Source: Paraburkholderia aromaticivorans (GTDB lineage Bacteria > Pseudomonadota > Gammaproteobacteria > Burkholderiales > Burkholderiaceae). From it: a stretch of 64,000 nucleotides of DNA. Both the position numbers and the translations under genes were made by a program. The stretch covers positions 496,001 through 560,000 of the forward strand of contig NZ_CP051516.1 in the NCBI RefSeq assembly GCF_012689525.1, written 5' to 3'. Positions 20,313 through 29,252 of this stretch are shown one piece after another (the first letter of the stretch is position 1; every line of letters begins with the position of its first letter). The notes under the pieces were generated by a model. That model was not told the origin of the DNA, did no database searches, and saw only the letters and a list, made by a program, of their open reading frames with translations.

Positions 20313-20999
20313 CTATCGCGGCTTCGCATTCACATGCCGCAACAAATCCGCGAGCCGTCTGCCTTCCTGATCCGGATAGGGTTCGAGCACCTGAAGATTC
20401 TGGATCTTCTCCAGCCCGAAATTGCGGAAATCGCCGCGCAATTCACACCACGCCCCAAGCGTCCAGCGCGCGCCCCAATAAGCTAGGGCGAGCGGCCAGA
20501 CACGGCGCTCGGTCGCCGCGCCGTTGACATCGACGTAAGCGAAGCTCGCCACATGCCGCGTATCGATCGCGCGATGCAGCGCGTCCAGTTGCGCGGAAAA
20601 ATCCCCTTTGATGTGAAACGACGGCGCGAAGACCGCCAGCCTTTCCAGTGTCGCGCGCTTGTCGGCGGGCATGGCCGAGGCGATCTTGGCGAGCGCCCCG
20701 CGCGCGCCACCCGCAAAGCCTGCGCCGCCCCACGATTCGAGCATGCGCGCGCCCGCGGCGAGCGCGGCCAGTTCATCGGCGGTGAAGGTGAGCGGCGGCA
20801 AACTCGCCGTGCGGCTCAGCCGGTAACCGATGCCGGCCTCGCCTTCGATCGGCACCCCTGACAGTTGCAGATCGCGCACGTCGCGATAAACCGTGCGCAG
20901 CGAGATATGCAGCCAGTCGGCGAGTTGTTGCGCGGTGGTCAGTCGCCGTCCGCGCAGCAGTTCGGCGATCTGGAACAGGCGGTCGGCGCGGCGCGTCAT
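20313..20999 (-). CDS. YafY-type HTH/WYL-domain transcriptional regulator
   Basis: The 228-aa protein has an N-terminal HTH_11 domain (RADRLFQIAELLRGRRLTTAQQ, in two segments here). The recognition helix LHISLRTVYRDVRDLQLSG follows. A WYL domain includes RVWPLALAYWGARWTLGAWC and a C-terminal extension. The ATG at 20999 (MTRRADRLF) is chosen as the domain begins there. It lies downstream of a VOC gene on the same strand, a frequent pairing for this regulator family (recalled). The ligand is unknown. Confidence 0.9.
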   Translation of the reverse strand: MTRRADRLFQIAELLRGRRLTTAQQLADWLHISLRTVYRDVRDLQLSGVPIEGEAGIGYRLSRTASLPPLTFTADELAALAAGARMLESWGGAGFAGGARGALAKIASAMPADKRATLERLAVFAPSFHIKGDFSAQLDALHRAIDTRHVASFAYVDVNGAATERRVWPLALAYWGARWTLGAWCELRGDFRNFGLEKIQNLQVLEPYPDQEGRRLADLLRHVNAKPR

Positions 21000-21124
21000 C
21001 GTGGGCGTCTTGTAGAAGAGGACGGGGACAGTTCCGCGATGATAGCGCCGCATGCCGCGCTCCGGTCGGCGCTCGTGCGCGGCGCTCACCGGCCGCCGCG
21101 CACGAGCGCTGTGTTGCGTTGCGT

Positions 21125-21508
21125 TTAGCCGTTGGTCCGCGAGTGCAGGCCGAGGCGGTTGCCTTCCGTGTCGGTGAAGAACGCGATATAGCCAATGTCC
21201 TGCGGCAGTTTGATCACCGGGCCGTCGGTCTTGCCGCCGGCTTGCTCGACGCGCGCGAGGGCGGCGTCGACGGTCGGCTGCGCGTTCAGATAGACGAGCA
21301 CGCCGTCGCCGGTGGGCGTCATCGACGGGCTGTGGACGATCGCGCCGCCGGTCGCCGGTTCCTCGTAGCCGAACACGGCGATCGGCTGTCCGCCGATTTC
21401 CTGGACATTCAGTTTGACGTCGAGCGCCGCTTCATAGAAACGGACGGCGCGATCGAAATCGACGGACGGAATCTCGAACCATGCAACAACTTTGGATGAT
21501 GCGGACAT
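21125..21508 (-). CDS. VOC-family protein (glyoxalase/bleomycin-resistance fold)
   Basis: The 127-aa protein has the paired beta-alpha-beta-beta-beta pattern of the vicinal oxygen chelate fold. It shows VVAWFEIPSVDFDRAVRFYE, GGAIVHSPSMTPTGDGVLVY and YIAFFTDTEGNRLGLHS. It resembles the YdcJ/PhnB-like group frequently annotated only as VOC protein. The classical metal His at the start of the first motif is replaced (WFEIP), so enzymatic function is uncertain. A WYL regulator follows 125 nt later on the same strand. Confidence 0.85.
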   Translation of the reverse strand: MSASSKVVAWFEIPSVDFDRAVRFYEAALDVKLNVQEIGGQPIAVFGYEEPATGGAIVHSPSMTPTGDGVLVYLNAQPTVDAALARVEQAGGKTDGPVIKLPQDIGYIAFFTDTEGNRLGLHSRTNG

Positions 21509-21665
21509 GTCACTCTCCTGTGGATGGCGGTAAGCCGTGCAAAGCGCCGGATGGCGTGAGAAGGAGTGTGCGGGGGGGCTACTGACAGCGTGGTGTCAGT
21601 AGGAGGTGGCAGGAGCGATGAAAGCGGCGGCGAAAAAATACGGACCGGCCCGCAAGCCGCAGGCG

Positions 21666-21697
21666 AAAAAAAACCGCGGAGCCAGGTCTGCGGTTTT
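21666..21697 (-). terminator. Intrinsic terminator of the RlmL-type methyltransferase gene
   Basis: The 8-bp arms AAAACCGC (21670-21677) and GCGGTTTT (21690-21697) form the hairpin. On the minus strand the A-run at 21666-21673 becomes a run of eight U, 34 nt past the stop at 21731. Confidence 0.75.
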
Positions 21698-21730
21698 CGT
21701 TGCCATATTGCCTGTGAGACGCAGCGCCCC

Positions 21731-23023
21731 TCAGGCCGCCGGCGTATCGCTCTGCGGCCGCTGTCGCACGCTGCCCGCGATCAGATCGAAACGGAACAGA
21801 CGGCATTCGAGCGCGCCGTTGAAGAGCGGCGTCTTGGTCGATTCACGCAGGCGCAACTGGCCCGGTAGCTTGCGATCCGATGTCAGGATGAACGCGTGCC
21901 AACCGGTGAAACGCTGCTTGAGCGCATCGCCGAGCAACTGGAAGAATTCGCTGTCCGGCGCTTCTTCCTGAACGCGGCGAAAACCCTCGTCTTCGCGGCT
22001 GTCGCGATTGCCACGCCCTTCTCGTAGCTCGCCGCGAGCATTGCGGCCGCGCACTTCGATCCGTTCGCCATACGGCGGATTGGCGACGAGAATGCCCGCA
22101 GCGGATGTCGGCGGCGTCATGCCGCGCGCGTCGACCTGTTTAAGCGGAATCGACGGCAAGCCCGCGCGTTGGAAGTTGGCGCGTGCCTTGTCGAGCATGT
22201 CGCCGGAAATATCGCTGCCGAAGATTTGCAGATCGGCGCGCGAACTACGCGCGGCGTGCTTCGCGTCGAGCGCGGCGGCCTTGAGCGTTTGCCAGGTTTT
22301 GGCTTCGTATTGCTTGAGCTTCTCGAAGCCGAAGCGGCGTTCCGCGCCAGGCGCGATATTCAGCGCCACCTGCGCGGCTTCGGCGAGGAACGTGCCGCTG
22401 CCGCACATCGGGTCGTACAGGGGCGTGCCGGCGGTCCAGCCGGTCAGACGCAGAATGCCCGCGGCCAGATTCTCACGCAGCGGTGCCGCACCCTTGTCGA
22501 GACGCCAGCCGCGCTTGAAGAGCGGATCGCCTGAGGTGTCGAGATACAGCGTGCAGTCGGTGGCGGTGAGAAAGGCGAACACGCGCACATCGGGCATGGC
22601 CGTGTCAATGTTCGGACGCGCGCCGCTGACTTCGCGCAGACGATCGCAAATGGCGTCCTTGACGCGTAGCGTCGTGAATTCCAGGCTGCGCAGCGGCGAT
22701 TTGATTGCCGTGACGTCGACGCGCAGCGTTTCATTCGCCGAGAACCATTGTTCCCAACGCTGTTCGACCGCGAGGGCATAGATGTCCTGCTCGCTGCGAT
22801 ACGGACGATGCGCGATTTTCAGCAGCACGCGGCTCGCGAGACGCGAATACAGGTTGGCGGCCATGCCGGCGGCCCAGCCTCCGCGGAAATGCACACCGCC
22901 CGGCACTTGTGCGCCGGCTGTGAACGGCGCGCCGTTCAGGTGGCTGGCGGCAATTTCGGCGAGTTCAGCCGCGAGCGAGGCTTCAAGGCCGCGCGGGCAA
23001 GGGAGGAAGAAATCGAAGGACAT
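21731..23023 (-). CDS. THUMP-domain class I SAM-dependent RNA methyltransferase (RlmL-like)
   Basis: The 430-aa product has an N-terminal ferredoxin-like/THUMP region (FFLPCPRGLEASLAAELAEI to about residue 165). A methyltransferase domain follows with LYDPMCGSGTFLAEAA, IFGSDISGDMLDKARANFQ and the base-flipping motif VANPPYGERIEV. It matches the N-terminal methyltransferase of E. coli RlmL, which makes m2G2445 in 23S rRNA, without the RlmK half. A charged Arg/Glu/Gly-rich insert of about 30 residues follows NPPYGER. The exact target nucleotide is an inference. Confidence 0.88.
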   Translation of the reverse strand: MSFDFFLPCPRGLEASLAAELAEIAASHLNGAPFTAGAQVPGGVHFRGGWAAGMAANLYSRLASRVLLKIAHRPYRSEQDIYALAVEQRWEQWFSANETLRVDVTAIKSPLRSLEFTTLRVKDAICDRLREVSGARPNIDTAMPDVRVFAFLTATDCTLYLDTSGDPLFKRGWRLDKGAAPLRENLAAGILRLTGWTAGTPLYDPMCGSGTFLAEAAQVALNIAPGAERRFGFEKLKQYEAKTWQTLKAAALDAKHAARSSRADLQIFGSDISGDMLDKARANFQRAGLPSIPLKQVDARGMTPPTSAAGILVANPPYGERIEVRGRNARGELREGRGNRDSREDEGFRRVQEEAPDSEFFQLLGDALKQRFTGWHAFILTSDRKLPGQLRLRESTKTPLFNGALECRLFRFDLIAGSVRQRPQSDTPAA

Positions 23024-23200
23024 TGAGGTTGCCGGAAGGCGTTGGATAAGGCGCTATTGTACGCGGTCGGGGTGGGGGGTTATGCGCGATGTCCTGTGGG
23101 CGGCGATGCGCACGCAAACTCCCGTCAGGTACGGCGGGATTTGACGTGTAAGCGTAGGTCGCGGAGAAAAGGGCAACGGCGCCGCGCCGTGCCCGATCGA

Positions 23201-23932
23201 TCAGGCGCCGGCCGCCGTGCCACCCGTGCTCGACGGGCACGGCGGCACAGTCACCACCGCGGCCTTGCTGGTCGAATTGCCCTTGGTCAGCGGAGCTGAA
23301 GCCGCCATGGTCTGCACGGCCGACGCAATCTGCGTGGATATTGCCTGCAACGCCCGCCGATGCCCCTCGACCAGCGCATCGTATCCACCGCTAACCGGCT
23401 CACTCACCACACTCCGGCAAGTCATCACCGCCGTGCTGCGGACAGCCCGCACACTCCACACCGCGTCGATCAACGCATGCGATCCCGACCATGATTCAAA
23501 CCGCTGCACGTTCATATTGACCCGATACACCGACGCCGTATCCGGATAGGCCGTGCCGTACACATCGATTGTGCCTAATTGCTGCGTCAGACTCGTCGAC
23601 AACGCGCGCCGGATTTCATCGCCGGGCAAGGACGCCCAGCGCTCCTGTTCGAGTACCTGAACTTGCGTCGGTCCCGTCTGCACGACCAGCTGATTCTTCG
23701 ACACCTGCGGCGGCACGTCGATCGGCGCGACTTCGATCAGCCACGCCGGCGCGGCCGAGGTCCGGGCACTGACCGGCGCGACGGATCCGGCAGCACTATC
23801 GGCACCCAGCGTATAAAAACGGCTCGAAGGCGATGAGCACGCCGCCAGCGCCACGAGTCCGGCCAGGGCGCCGGCAACGACAGCGCCGCGCACGAGCCCG
23901 CGCGGCGGGCGGGGGAGCCGGGCAAACATCAT
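23201..23932 (-). CDS. pqiC: PqiC-family outer-membrane lipoprotein
   Basis: PqiC (YmbA, DUF330) is the outer-membrane lipoprotein partner of PqiB. The 243-aa sequence has a lipoprotein signal with lipobox LAAC at about residues 29-32. The family motif SSPSSRFYTLGADS follows. VAPIDVPPQVSKNQLVVQTGP and WASLPGDEIRRALSTSL are also typical. Two tandem ATGs occur, at 23932 and 23929. The first overlaps the pqiB stop (ATGA) and has AGGAGA 7 nt upstream, indicating coupled translation. The last ~25 residues are Ser/Thr/Gly-rich. Confidence 0.9.
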   Translation of the reverse strand: MMFARLPRPPRGLVRGAVVAGALAGLVALAACSSPSSRFYTLGADSAAGSVAPVSARTSAAPAWLIEVAPIDVPPQVSKNQLVVQTGPTQVQVLEQERWASLPGDEIRRALSTSLTQQLGTIDVYGTAYPDTASVYRVNMNVQRFESWSGSHALIDAVWSVRAVRSTAVMTCRSVVSEPVSGGYDALVEGHRRALQAISTQIASAVQTMAASAPLTKGNSTSKAAVVTVPPCPSSTGGTAAGA

Positions 23933-25587
23933 GGTTTATCTCCTGATTTACCGCGCAACAGCGATTCGGGGTGACGCTCCAGATAATCCGACAGCGCATT
24001 CAACGACTGCAACGTGCGCGTCAATTCCTGCAGCGCCTGATGAACATCCGACTGCAACGGCGAGTCCTGCTGCAAAGTCGCCTCGGCCGAACCGAAGGTT
24101 TGCTTTGCCGCCGCGAGGGTATCGCGAGCCTGCGGCACGACTTCCTTGTCGAGTCGCGTGAAGAGCTGATCGGCGTTCTTCAGTGCGCTGTTCAGGTTGT
24201 TGCCGATCTGGTCGAACGGCACAGCGTCGAGCTTCTTCGCAATGTCGGCGACCTGAAGCTGCAGTTCGTCGAGCGTGTTCGGGATCGTCGGCAGTTCGAG
24301 CGGATCGCTCGCCACGTCGACGGTCGCCGGTGGCGCCTTCGGGAAGATATCCAGCGCGACGTACAACTGGCTCGTGATCAGATTGCCGGTGCGCAACTGG
24401 CCGCGCAAACCATGCTTGACGAGCTGTTGCAGCAGCGTTTGACCGGCGAGCGTGCCCGGCACCGGCGCGGTCTCGCGGAAGCGCTTGCCGAGTCGGTCGG
24501 GGTACAGGTTCATGGTCACCGGCATCGTGAAGCTGCGCGTTTTCGGATCGTAGTCGATGCTGATGTTGGTCACCTGGCCCAGCACGATGCCGCGGAAATC
24601 GACCGGCGCGCCGACCGACAGCCCACGCAGCGACTGGTTGAAGTTCATCACCACGCGCAGCGGCACGCCGTCCGGTTCGCGCATCGCATCCGCTTCGTCC
24701 GAGCCGAGGCGGAACGTCATGTTGTTCGGCGCCTGCGCGCCCACGCCCTGACCCGGCGGCGACTGGAACGACAAGCCGCCTACGATCACCGTGGCAAGCG
24801 ACTGCGTATTCAGCTTGAAGCCGCTGGAATCGAGCCGCAGATCGACGCCGCTCGCATGCCACCAGCGCGAATTGGTGCCGACGTACTGGTCGAACGGCGC
24901 GGACACGAAGACCTGCATGGTCACGCCGGTGCCGTCCTTGTCGAGCGAGAAGCCGACCACCTGGCCGACCTGCACGCGCCGATAAAAGATCGGCGAGCCG
25001 ATGTCGATCGAGCCGAGCGAATCGCCGTGCAGGACGAACTGGTGGCCCTTCTGGTCGCCGGTAATGGGCGGCGGCGTTTCGAGGCCGACGAAATTCTTCT
25101 CGCTATCCGGCGAGTGTCCGGCGTCCGCACCGATGTACGCACCCGAGAGCAGCGTGGTAAGACCCGACACGCCGCTCGCGCCGACGCGCGGCCGCACCAC
25201 CCAGAAGCGCGAATCCTTGACCGCGAAGTCTTCGCCTTCCTTGGTCAATTGCACCTGCACCAGCACGTGAGACAGATCTTTCGACAACGTGATGGTCTTC
25301 ACCGAGCCGACATCGACGTCTTTGTACTTCACCTTGGTCTTGCCGGGTTCGAGGCCTTCGGCGCTGATGAAGCTCAGCGTGATGGTCGGGCCTCTCCCAG
25401 TCACCGACTTGATCACGAGCGCGATGCCGATCAGCGCGGCGATCAGCGGAATCACCCAGACGAGCGAAGGCAGCCAGCGGCTGCGCGGTTCAATTTCAGG
25501 TTCCGGGAGTTGGGGCGGCAGCTTCGGTCCGTTCGAATCGTTGCGCGGCGCATCGGAGGCGGGCGTCGGTTCTTGCGGGCTAGTCAT
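23929..25587 (-). CDS. pqiB: Intermembrane transport protein PqiB (MCE family)
   Basis: PqiB forms stacked MCE rings and a coiled-coil needle spanning the periplasm for lipid transport. The 552-aa chain has one N-terminal membrane anchor (WLPSLVWVIPLIAALIGIALV). Three MCE domains follow, starting near ITLSFISAEGLEPGKTKVKY, DSLGSIDIGSPIFYRRVQVG and GLSVGAPVDFRGIVLGQV. A C-terminal helical region from about residue 425 forms the predicted coiled coil. It overlaps pqiA by 8 nt and pqiC by 4 nt, giving a tight pqiA-pqiA-pqiB-pqiC operon. Confidence 0.95.
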   Translation of the reverse strand: MTSPQEPTPASDAPRNDSNGPKLPPQLPEPEIEPRSRWLPSLVWVIPLIAALIGIALVIKSVTGRGPTITLSFISAEGLEPGKTKVKYKDVDVGSVKTITLSKDLSHVLVQVQLTKEGEDFAVKDSRFWVVRPRVGASGVSGLTTLLSGAYIGADAGHSPDSEKNFVGLETPPPITGDQKGHQFVLHGDSLGSIDIGSPIFYRRVQVGQVVGFSLDKDGTGVTMQVFVSAPFDQYVGTNSRWWHASGVDLRLDSSGFKLNTQSLATVIVGGLSFQSPPGQGVGAQAPNNMTFRLGSDEADAMREPDGVPLRVVMNFNQSLRGLSVGAPVDFRGIVLGQVTNISIDYDPKTRSFTMPVTMNLYPDRLGKRFRETAPVPGTLAGQTLLQQLVKHGLRGQLRTGNLITSQLYVALDIFPKAPPATVDVASDPLELPTIPNTLDELQLQVADIAKKLDAVPFDQIGNNLNSALKNADQLFTRLDKEVVPQARDTLAAAKQTFGSAEATLQQDSPLQSDVHQALQELTRTLQSLNALSDYLERHPESLLRGKSGDKP

Positions 25588-26242
25588 GTTTGAGATCCTG
25601 AGGTTTTTGGGTACTGCCGTTCACGCTGCCTTCCACGTTATCCCAGATGAGCCGTGGATCGAATTGCATGGAGGCCATCATGGTCAGAATCACCACGCAG
25701 CCGAAGGCGATCGCCCCGGGGCCGGCGGTGATGACGGCAAGCGATTTGAAGCGCACCAGCGCGACCGTCAACGTGACGACGAACACGTCGAGCATCGACC
25801 AGCGCCCGATCCGTTCGACCATCCGGTAAAGCGTGGTGCGCTGCTCGGGCCGCCAGCGCGACCGGCGCTGCGCCGTGACGGTGAGCAGCACGAGCACGCT
25901 CAGCTTCAGCATCGGCACCATGATGCTGGCAATGAACACGATCACCGCCAGCGGCCAGTCGCCCGAGGTCCAGAAATAGACGACGCCGCTCATGATGGTG
26001 TCGTCTTCGGAACCGAGCAGCGATGAGGTGTGCATCACCGGCAGCAGATTCGCGGGAATATACAGGAGCGCCGCGGCGATCAGCAGCGCCCAGGTGCGCA
26101 TCAGGCTGTCGGGGTTACGCGAGTGCAGGCGCGAGCCGCACCGTCCGCAGTGCTGCGGCGTGACGGAGCGGATGCGCGGCTCGACGCGTCCGCACGCATG
26201 GCAATTGAGCAGGCCTGCGCGTTTCGCAGTGACGTATTTCAT
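25580..26242 (-). CDS. pqiA: PqiA-domain protein, second half
   Basis: The 220-aa inner-membrane protein has a zinc-ribbon start (CHACGRVEPR and HCGRCGSRLHSR) followed by about four membrane helices of the PqiA domain. SLMRTWALLIAAALLYIPANL and SMLDVFVVTLTVALVRFKSL are typical. E. coli PqiA is one protein with two such domains. Here the second domain is a separate gene starting 7 nt after the first. It overlaps pqiB by 8 nt. Its partner is the PqiB MCE protein. Confidence 0.92.
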   Translation of the reverse strand: MKYVTAKRAGLLNCHACGRVEPRIRSVTPQHCGRCGSRLHSRNPDSLMRTWALLIAAALLYIPANLLPVMHTSSLLGSEDDTIMSGVVYFWTSGDWPLAVIVFIASIMVPMLKLSVLVLLTVTAQRRSRWRPEQRTTLYRMVERIGRWSMLDVFVVTLTVALVRFKSLAVITAGPGAIAFGCVVILTMMASMQFDPRLIWDNVEGSVNGSTQKPQDLKHD

Positions 26243-26249
26243 GGCGTGC

Positions 26250-27035
26250 TCATCCTCGTCGTGGCACCGGCGGCGTCGGCGGCGCGCCTGGCGGCAACGC
26301 GGACGGCGCGGTGTGGACGTCGGGCGCCGTCGCGGTGCGCACCTCGGGCGGCGCGGGCGGTCCGGCGACCGAACTAACGGCGGCCGCCGCGCTATCGGCG
26401 GAGGTGCGCGGCAGCGGCCGCTGGCTGCGGGCGCCGAGTTCGTCGGCGAGATCCCACAGAATGCGCGGATCGAACGTGACCACCACCGCGAACATCAGCG
26501 TGAGCACGCCGAACGCGAACAGCGCCGCTTCGGGAATCACGCGCGCGAGACTCACCATCTTCACGATCGTGATCAGCACGCCGAGCATGAACACTTCGAT
26601 CATGCCCCACGGGCGCACGAACTGAATGGCGCGCAGCACCTGGTTGAAGGCAGGCGGCACATAACCCGCGCGCAGTGGAATCAGCACGTAGAGCAGCGCG
26701 ACGAGTTCAGTCAGCGGAAACAGAATGGTCGAGCAGAACACCATGACCGCGACGATCTGCATGTCCTCGCCCCACAGCGCGACGAGCGCGCCGAACAGCG
26801 TGGTCTGCGAGGTGATGCCGTTGGTTTCCAGTTCGACGATCGGAAAGCCCTGCGCGATCAGGAAGGTGATCAGCGCGCCCAGCGTCATCGCGCTGATGGC
26901 GTCGAGCTTGCGCGACACGCCGCGATAGAGCGTCGCCCCGCAACGCGGACAGCGCGCGACCGTGCGTCCGACAAGCCGCGGCTTGCGGAACAGCGTATCG
27001 CATTCATGGCACGCGATCAGATTGTCATGGTCCAT
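26250..27035 (-). CDS. pqiA: PqiA-domain protein, first half
   Basis: The 261-aa product begins with a Cys4 zinc ribbon (CHECDTLFRKPRLVGRTVA, then RCPRCGATLYRG). The first PqiA membrane domain follows (ISAMTLGALITFLIAQGFPI, WGMIEVFMLGVLITIVKMV). The C-terminal ~55 residues are Pro/Ala-rich and ordinary PqiA proteins lack them, so this tail is probably a disordered remnant of the linker between domains. MDHDNLIACHECD at 27035 is taken as the start because the extension upstream is not PqiA-like. Confidence 0.9.
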   Translation of the reverse strand: MDHDNLIACHECDTLFRKPRLVGRTVARCPRCGATLYRGVSRKLDAISAMTLGALITFLIAQGFPIVELETNGITSQTTLFGALVALWGEDMQIVAVMVFCSTILFPLTELVALLYVLIPLRAGYVPPAFNQVLRAIQFVRPWGMIEVFMLGVLITIVKMVSLARVIPEAALFAFGVLTLMFAVVVTFDPRILWDLADELGARSQRPLPRTSADSAAAAVSSVAGPPAPPEVRTATAPDVHTAPSALPPGAPPTPPVPRRG

Positions 27036-27414
27036 AGGGCGAAGGGCCGACGGTGTAGGGGAGGCGTGCAATGCCCGTTCTATGGCGGGTCTGATAAAGG
27101 GTGGAGCAATAGTACCAAAACGCGTCCCGCCGTCGCACTGGCCGCAGGCGGGTGGTTGATCCTACACGGAATCGGTATAACTCTGACACCCTCCGTCCCC
27201 AATTGTTCAATGCGGACACCGTGCGCGCTGGAGCGCCGGTCCGCGCCATATCAGTGGGTTGCAGCCAGTTTTTTCCGATTGGGGTAGCATGGCCGCCTTG
27301 GCGCGTGCCGCAGCAGGCAGGGTCCAATCGTACGCGCCAATGCGGTGCGCATCGGTACCTGGAATAGCAGTGCGGGCTGCGCCGTTAACCTCACTTAGCT
27401 TGCGTTGACCTGTC
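27036..27414. other. Intergenic region between pqiA and the cytochrome b561 gene
   Basis: These 379 nt lie between divergent operons. No gene was recognised; short ORFs on both strands are random open frames. A -10-like TATAAC occurs at about 27177-27182 with TGGTTG 17 nt upstream, which is a weak promoter candidate for the plus-strand operon. An intrinsic terminator or riboswitch-like structure was not seen. Confidence 0.4.
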
Positions 27415-27975
27415 ATGGCACTCAATCCTTCATTCGGCAGCCGGGAGTCGTACACGCGGACTGCCATCGCCTTACATTGGCTGATCGCGCTGCTGATCGT
27501 GTGCGGCTTCGCGCTCGGCTGGGTGATGACCGATATCCCGGGCTTCACGCCCACCAAGCTGAAGTACTTCTCGTGGCACAAATGGATCGGCGTGACGGTG
27601 TTCGCGCTCGCCGTCCTGCGCATTCTGTGGCGCGCCACGCACGCGGCCCCCGTGATGCCGCGCCGCATGCCGGTCTGGCAGCGCGGCGCCGCGCATCTCG
27701 TGCACGTGCTGCTGTACGTGCTGATGATCGCGATTCCCGTCTCGGGCTATCTGTACAGCTCGGCGGCCAACATCCCGGTGGTGTACCTCGGGCTGATTCC
27801 GTTGCCGCGCCTGATCGCGCCGGACCCGCATCTCAAGGAACTTCTGAAGAACGTGCATATCACGCTGAATTACACCTTGCTCGTGCTGGTCGCGTTGCAC
27901 GTCGCGGCCGCGCTCAAGCATCAATGGCTGGACCGCGACGGCCTGCTCTCGCGCATGCTCCCTTTCCTCAAATAA
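27415..27975 (+). CDS. Cytochrome b561 (CybB family)
   Basis: This is a di-haem inner-membrane cytochrome of 186 aa with four helices. Candidate haem-ligand His residues lie in TAIALHWLIALLIVCGFALG, SWHKWIGVTVFALAVLRILW, HLVHVLLYVLMIAIP and LVALHVAAALKHQWLDRDG. The family oxidises ubiquinol and can hand electrons to oxygen, giving superoxide-quinone oxidoreductase activity in E. coli CybB. It is followed 8 nt later by a YceI gene, an arrangement also known as yceJ-yceI in E. coli, so joint function in isoprenoid-quinone handling is plausible. Confidence 0.93.
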   Translation: MALNPSFGSRESYTRTAIALHWLIALLIVCGFALGWVMTDIPGFTPTKLKYFSWHKWIGVTVFALAVLRILWRATHAAPVMPRRMPVWQRGAAHLVHVLLYVLMIAIPVSGYLYSSAANIPVVYLGLIPLPRLIAPDPHLKELLKNVHITLNYTLLVLVALHVAAALKHQWLDRDGLLSRMLPFLK

Positions 27976-27983
27976 GGACAACC

Positions 27984-28547
27984 ATGAAGGTCTCGTTTTA
28001 TCGCTACATGCTCGCCGCCTTCGCCGCGGCCTCGCTGACGGTGGCCGGCAGCGCTCTCGCGCAGGTCGACGTCGCGAAGAGTTCGGTGACGGCCACGTCG
28101 AAGCAGATGAACGTGCCGGTGGAAGGCAAGTTCGGCAAGTTCACCGCGCAGCTCAAGTTCGATCCGGCAAAACCGGCCGACGGCACCGCGCAGCTCAGCA
28201 TCGACGTGGCCAGCTACGATCTCGGCGACGAAAGCTACAACGAGCAGGTGCGCGGCAAGGACTGGTTCGACGCGAAGACGTATCCGAGCGCCACCTTCGT
28301 TTCGAGCGCGATCGCGCCGGCCGGCGGCAACCAGTTCAAGGTGACCGGCAAGCTGACCATCAAGGGCAAATCGCAGACGGTGGTGGTGCCGGTCACGGTG
28401 TCCCAGCAGGGCGCCGTGCAAACCTTCGACGGTTCACTGCCGATCAAGCGCTCGCAATTCGACATCGGCACCGGCGAATGGAAAGACACCTCGGTGGTCG
28501 CCGACGAGGTGGTCATCAAGTTTCATATCGTTGCAGCCCATAAGTGA
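27984..28547 (+). CDS. YceI-family periplasmic lipid-binding protein 1
   Basis: The 187-aa protein has a Sec signal peptide (MKVSFYRYMLAAFAAASLTV, cleavage after ALAQ or nearby). A YceI lipocalin-like barrel follows, with KFGKFTAQLKFDPAKPADGT, DWFDAKTYPSATFVSSAI and GKLTIKGKSQTVVVPVTV. YceI proteins bind long polyprenyl compounds. It is translationally close to cytochrome b561 (8 nt gap) and ends before a strong terminator that separates it from a second YceI gene. Confidence 0.92.
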   Translation: MKVSFYRYMLAAFAAASLTVAGSALAQVDVAKSSVTATSKQMNVPVEGKFGKFTAQLKFDPAKPADGTAQLSIDVASYDLGDESYNEQVRGKDWFDAKTYPSATFVSSAIAPAGGNQFKVTGKLTIKGKSQTVVVPVTVSQQGAVQTFDGSLPIKRSQFDIGTGEWKDTSVVADEVVIKFHIVAAHK

Positions 28548-28560
28548 CATTAGTGACGTT

Positions 28561-28591
28561 TGCCGCGCCGTTCGGGCGCGGCAGCTTTTTT
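28561..28591 (+). terminator. Intrinsic terminator between the two yceI genes
   Basis: TGCCGCGCC (28561-28569) pairs with GGCGCGGCA (28575-28583) across a 5-nt loop. T6 at 28586-28591 gives the U-tract. It lies only 9 nt before the ribosome binding site of the next gene. Confidence 0.85.
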
Positions 28592-28611
28592 CAAGAACCT
28601 AGGAGCGTGAA

Positions 28612-29193
28612 TTGAAAACATCCATGTTGATCGCCGTCGGCGCGCTGGCTTCTTCTTTCTCGTTCGGCGCGTTCGCGGCCGCCGATACCTATCAGCTCGA
28701 CCCGACCCACACGTATCCGAGCTTCGAGGCGGATCACCTCGGCGGCCTCTCGGTGTGGCGCGGCAAGTTCACCAAGAGCTCCGGCACGGTCACGCTCGAC
28801 CGCGCGGCCAAAACCGGTACGGTCGACGTGACGGTCGATCCGGCGTCGATCGAGACGGGCAACGGCAAGCTCGACGAGCATCTGAAGTCGGACGCGTTCT
28901 TCGACGTCGCCAAGTATCCGGCGGCGACCTATAAGGGCACCGACATCAAGTTCGACGGCGACAAGCCGGTCGAAGTAGTCGGCAATCTGACGATGCACGG
29001 CGTCACCAAGCCGCTGAATCTGAAGATCGACTCGTTCAAGTGCATGCAGCATCCGGTGCTCAAGCGCGAAGTGTGCGGCGTGGAAGCGAGCGCGCATTTC
29101 AGCCGCGCCGATTACGGCATGGATTTCGGCGCCAAGTACGGCTTCAGCATGGATACCAAGCTGCATATTCAATCCGAAGGCATCAAGCAATAA
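28612..29193 (+). CDS. YceI-family periplasmic lipid-binding protein 2 (TTG start)
   Basis: The 193-aa protein has a signal peptide ([20 protein letters not shown], cleavage after FAAA or FA). The YceI barrel follows: [40 protein letters not shown] and [16 protein letters not shown]. Two Cys (KCMQHP, REVCGVE) may form a disulfide. The start is TTG, supported by AGGAG at 28601-28605 with a 6-nt spacer. The nearest ATG is only four codons in and has a worse spacing. It differs clearly in sequence from YceI protein 1, so it is not a recent duplicate. Confidence 0.92.
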   Translation: MKTSMLIAVGALASSFSFGAFAAADTYQLDPTHTYPSFEADHLGGLSVWRGKFTKSSGTVTLDRAAKTGTVDVTVDPASIETGNGKLDEHLKSDAFFDVAKYPAATYKGTDIKFDGDKPVEVVGNLTMHGVTKPLNLKIDSFKCMQHPVLKREVCGVEASAHFSRADYGMDFGAKYGFSMDTKLHIQSEGIKQ

Positions 29194-29252
29194 AGCGCCC
29201 AACGCTTCTTCGAGTTCGGGTATTGAATCGCGTGGCGCATTGCGCCGCAACA

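Noticed and set aside
18473..20329. 618-codon minus-strand frame over pntA2/pntB
   Set aside because: Highly biased to His, Arg and Asp, antisense to clear membrane proteins, no domain visible.
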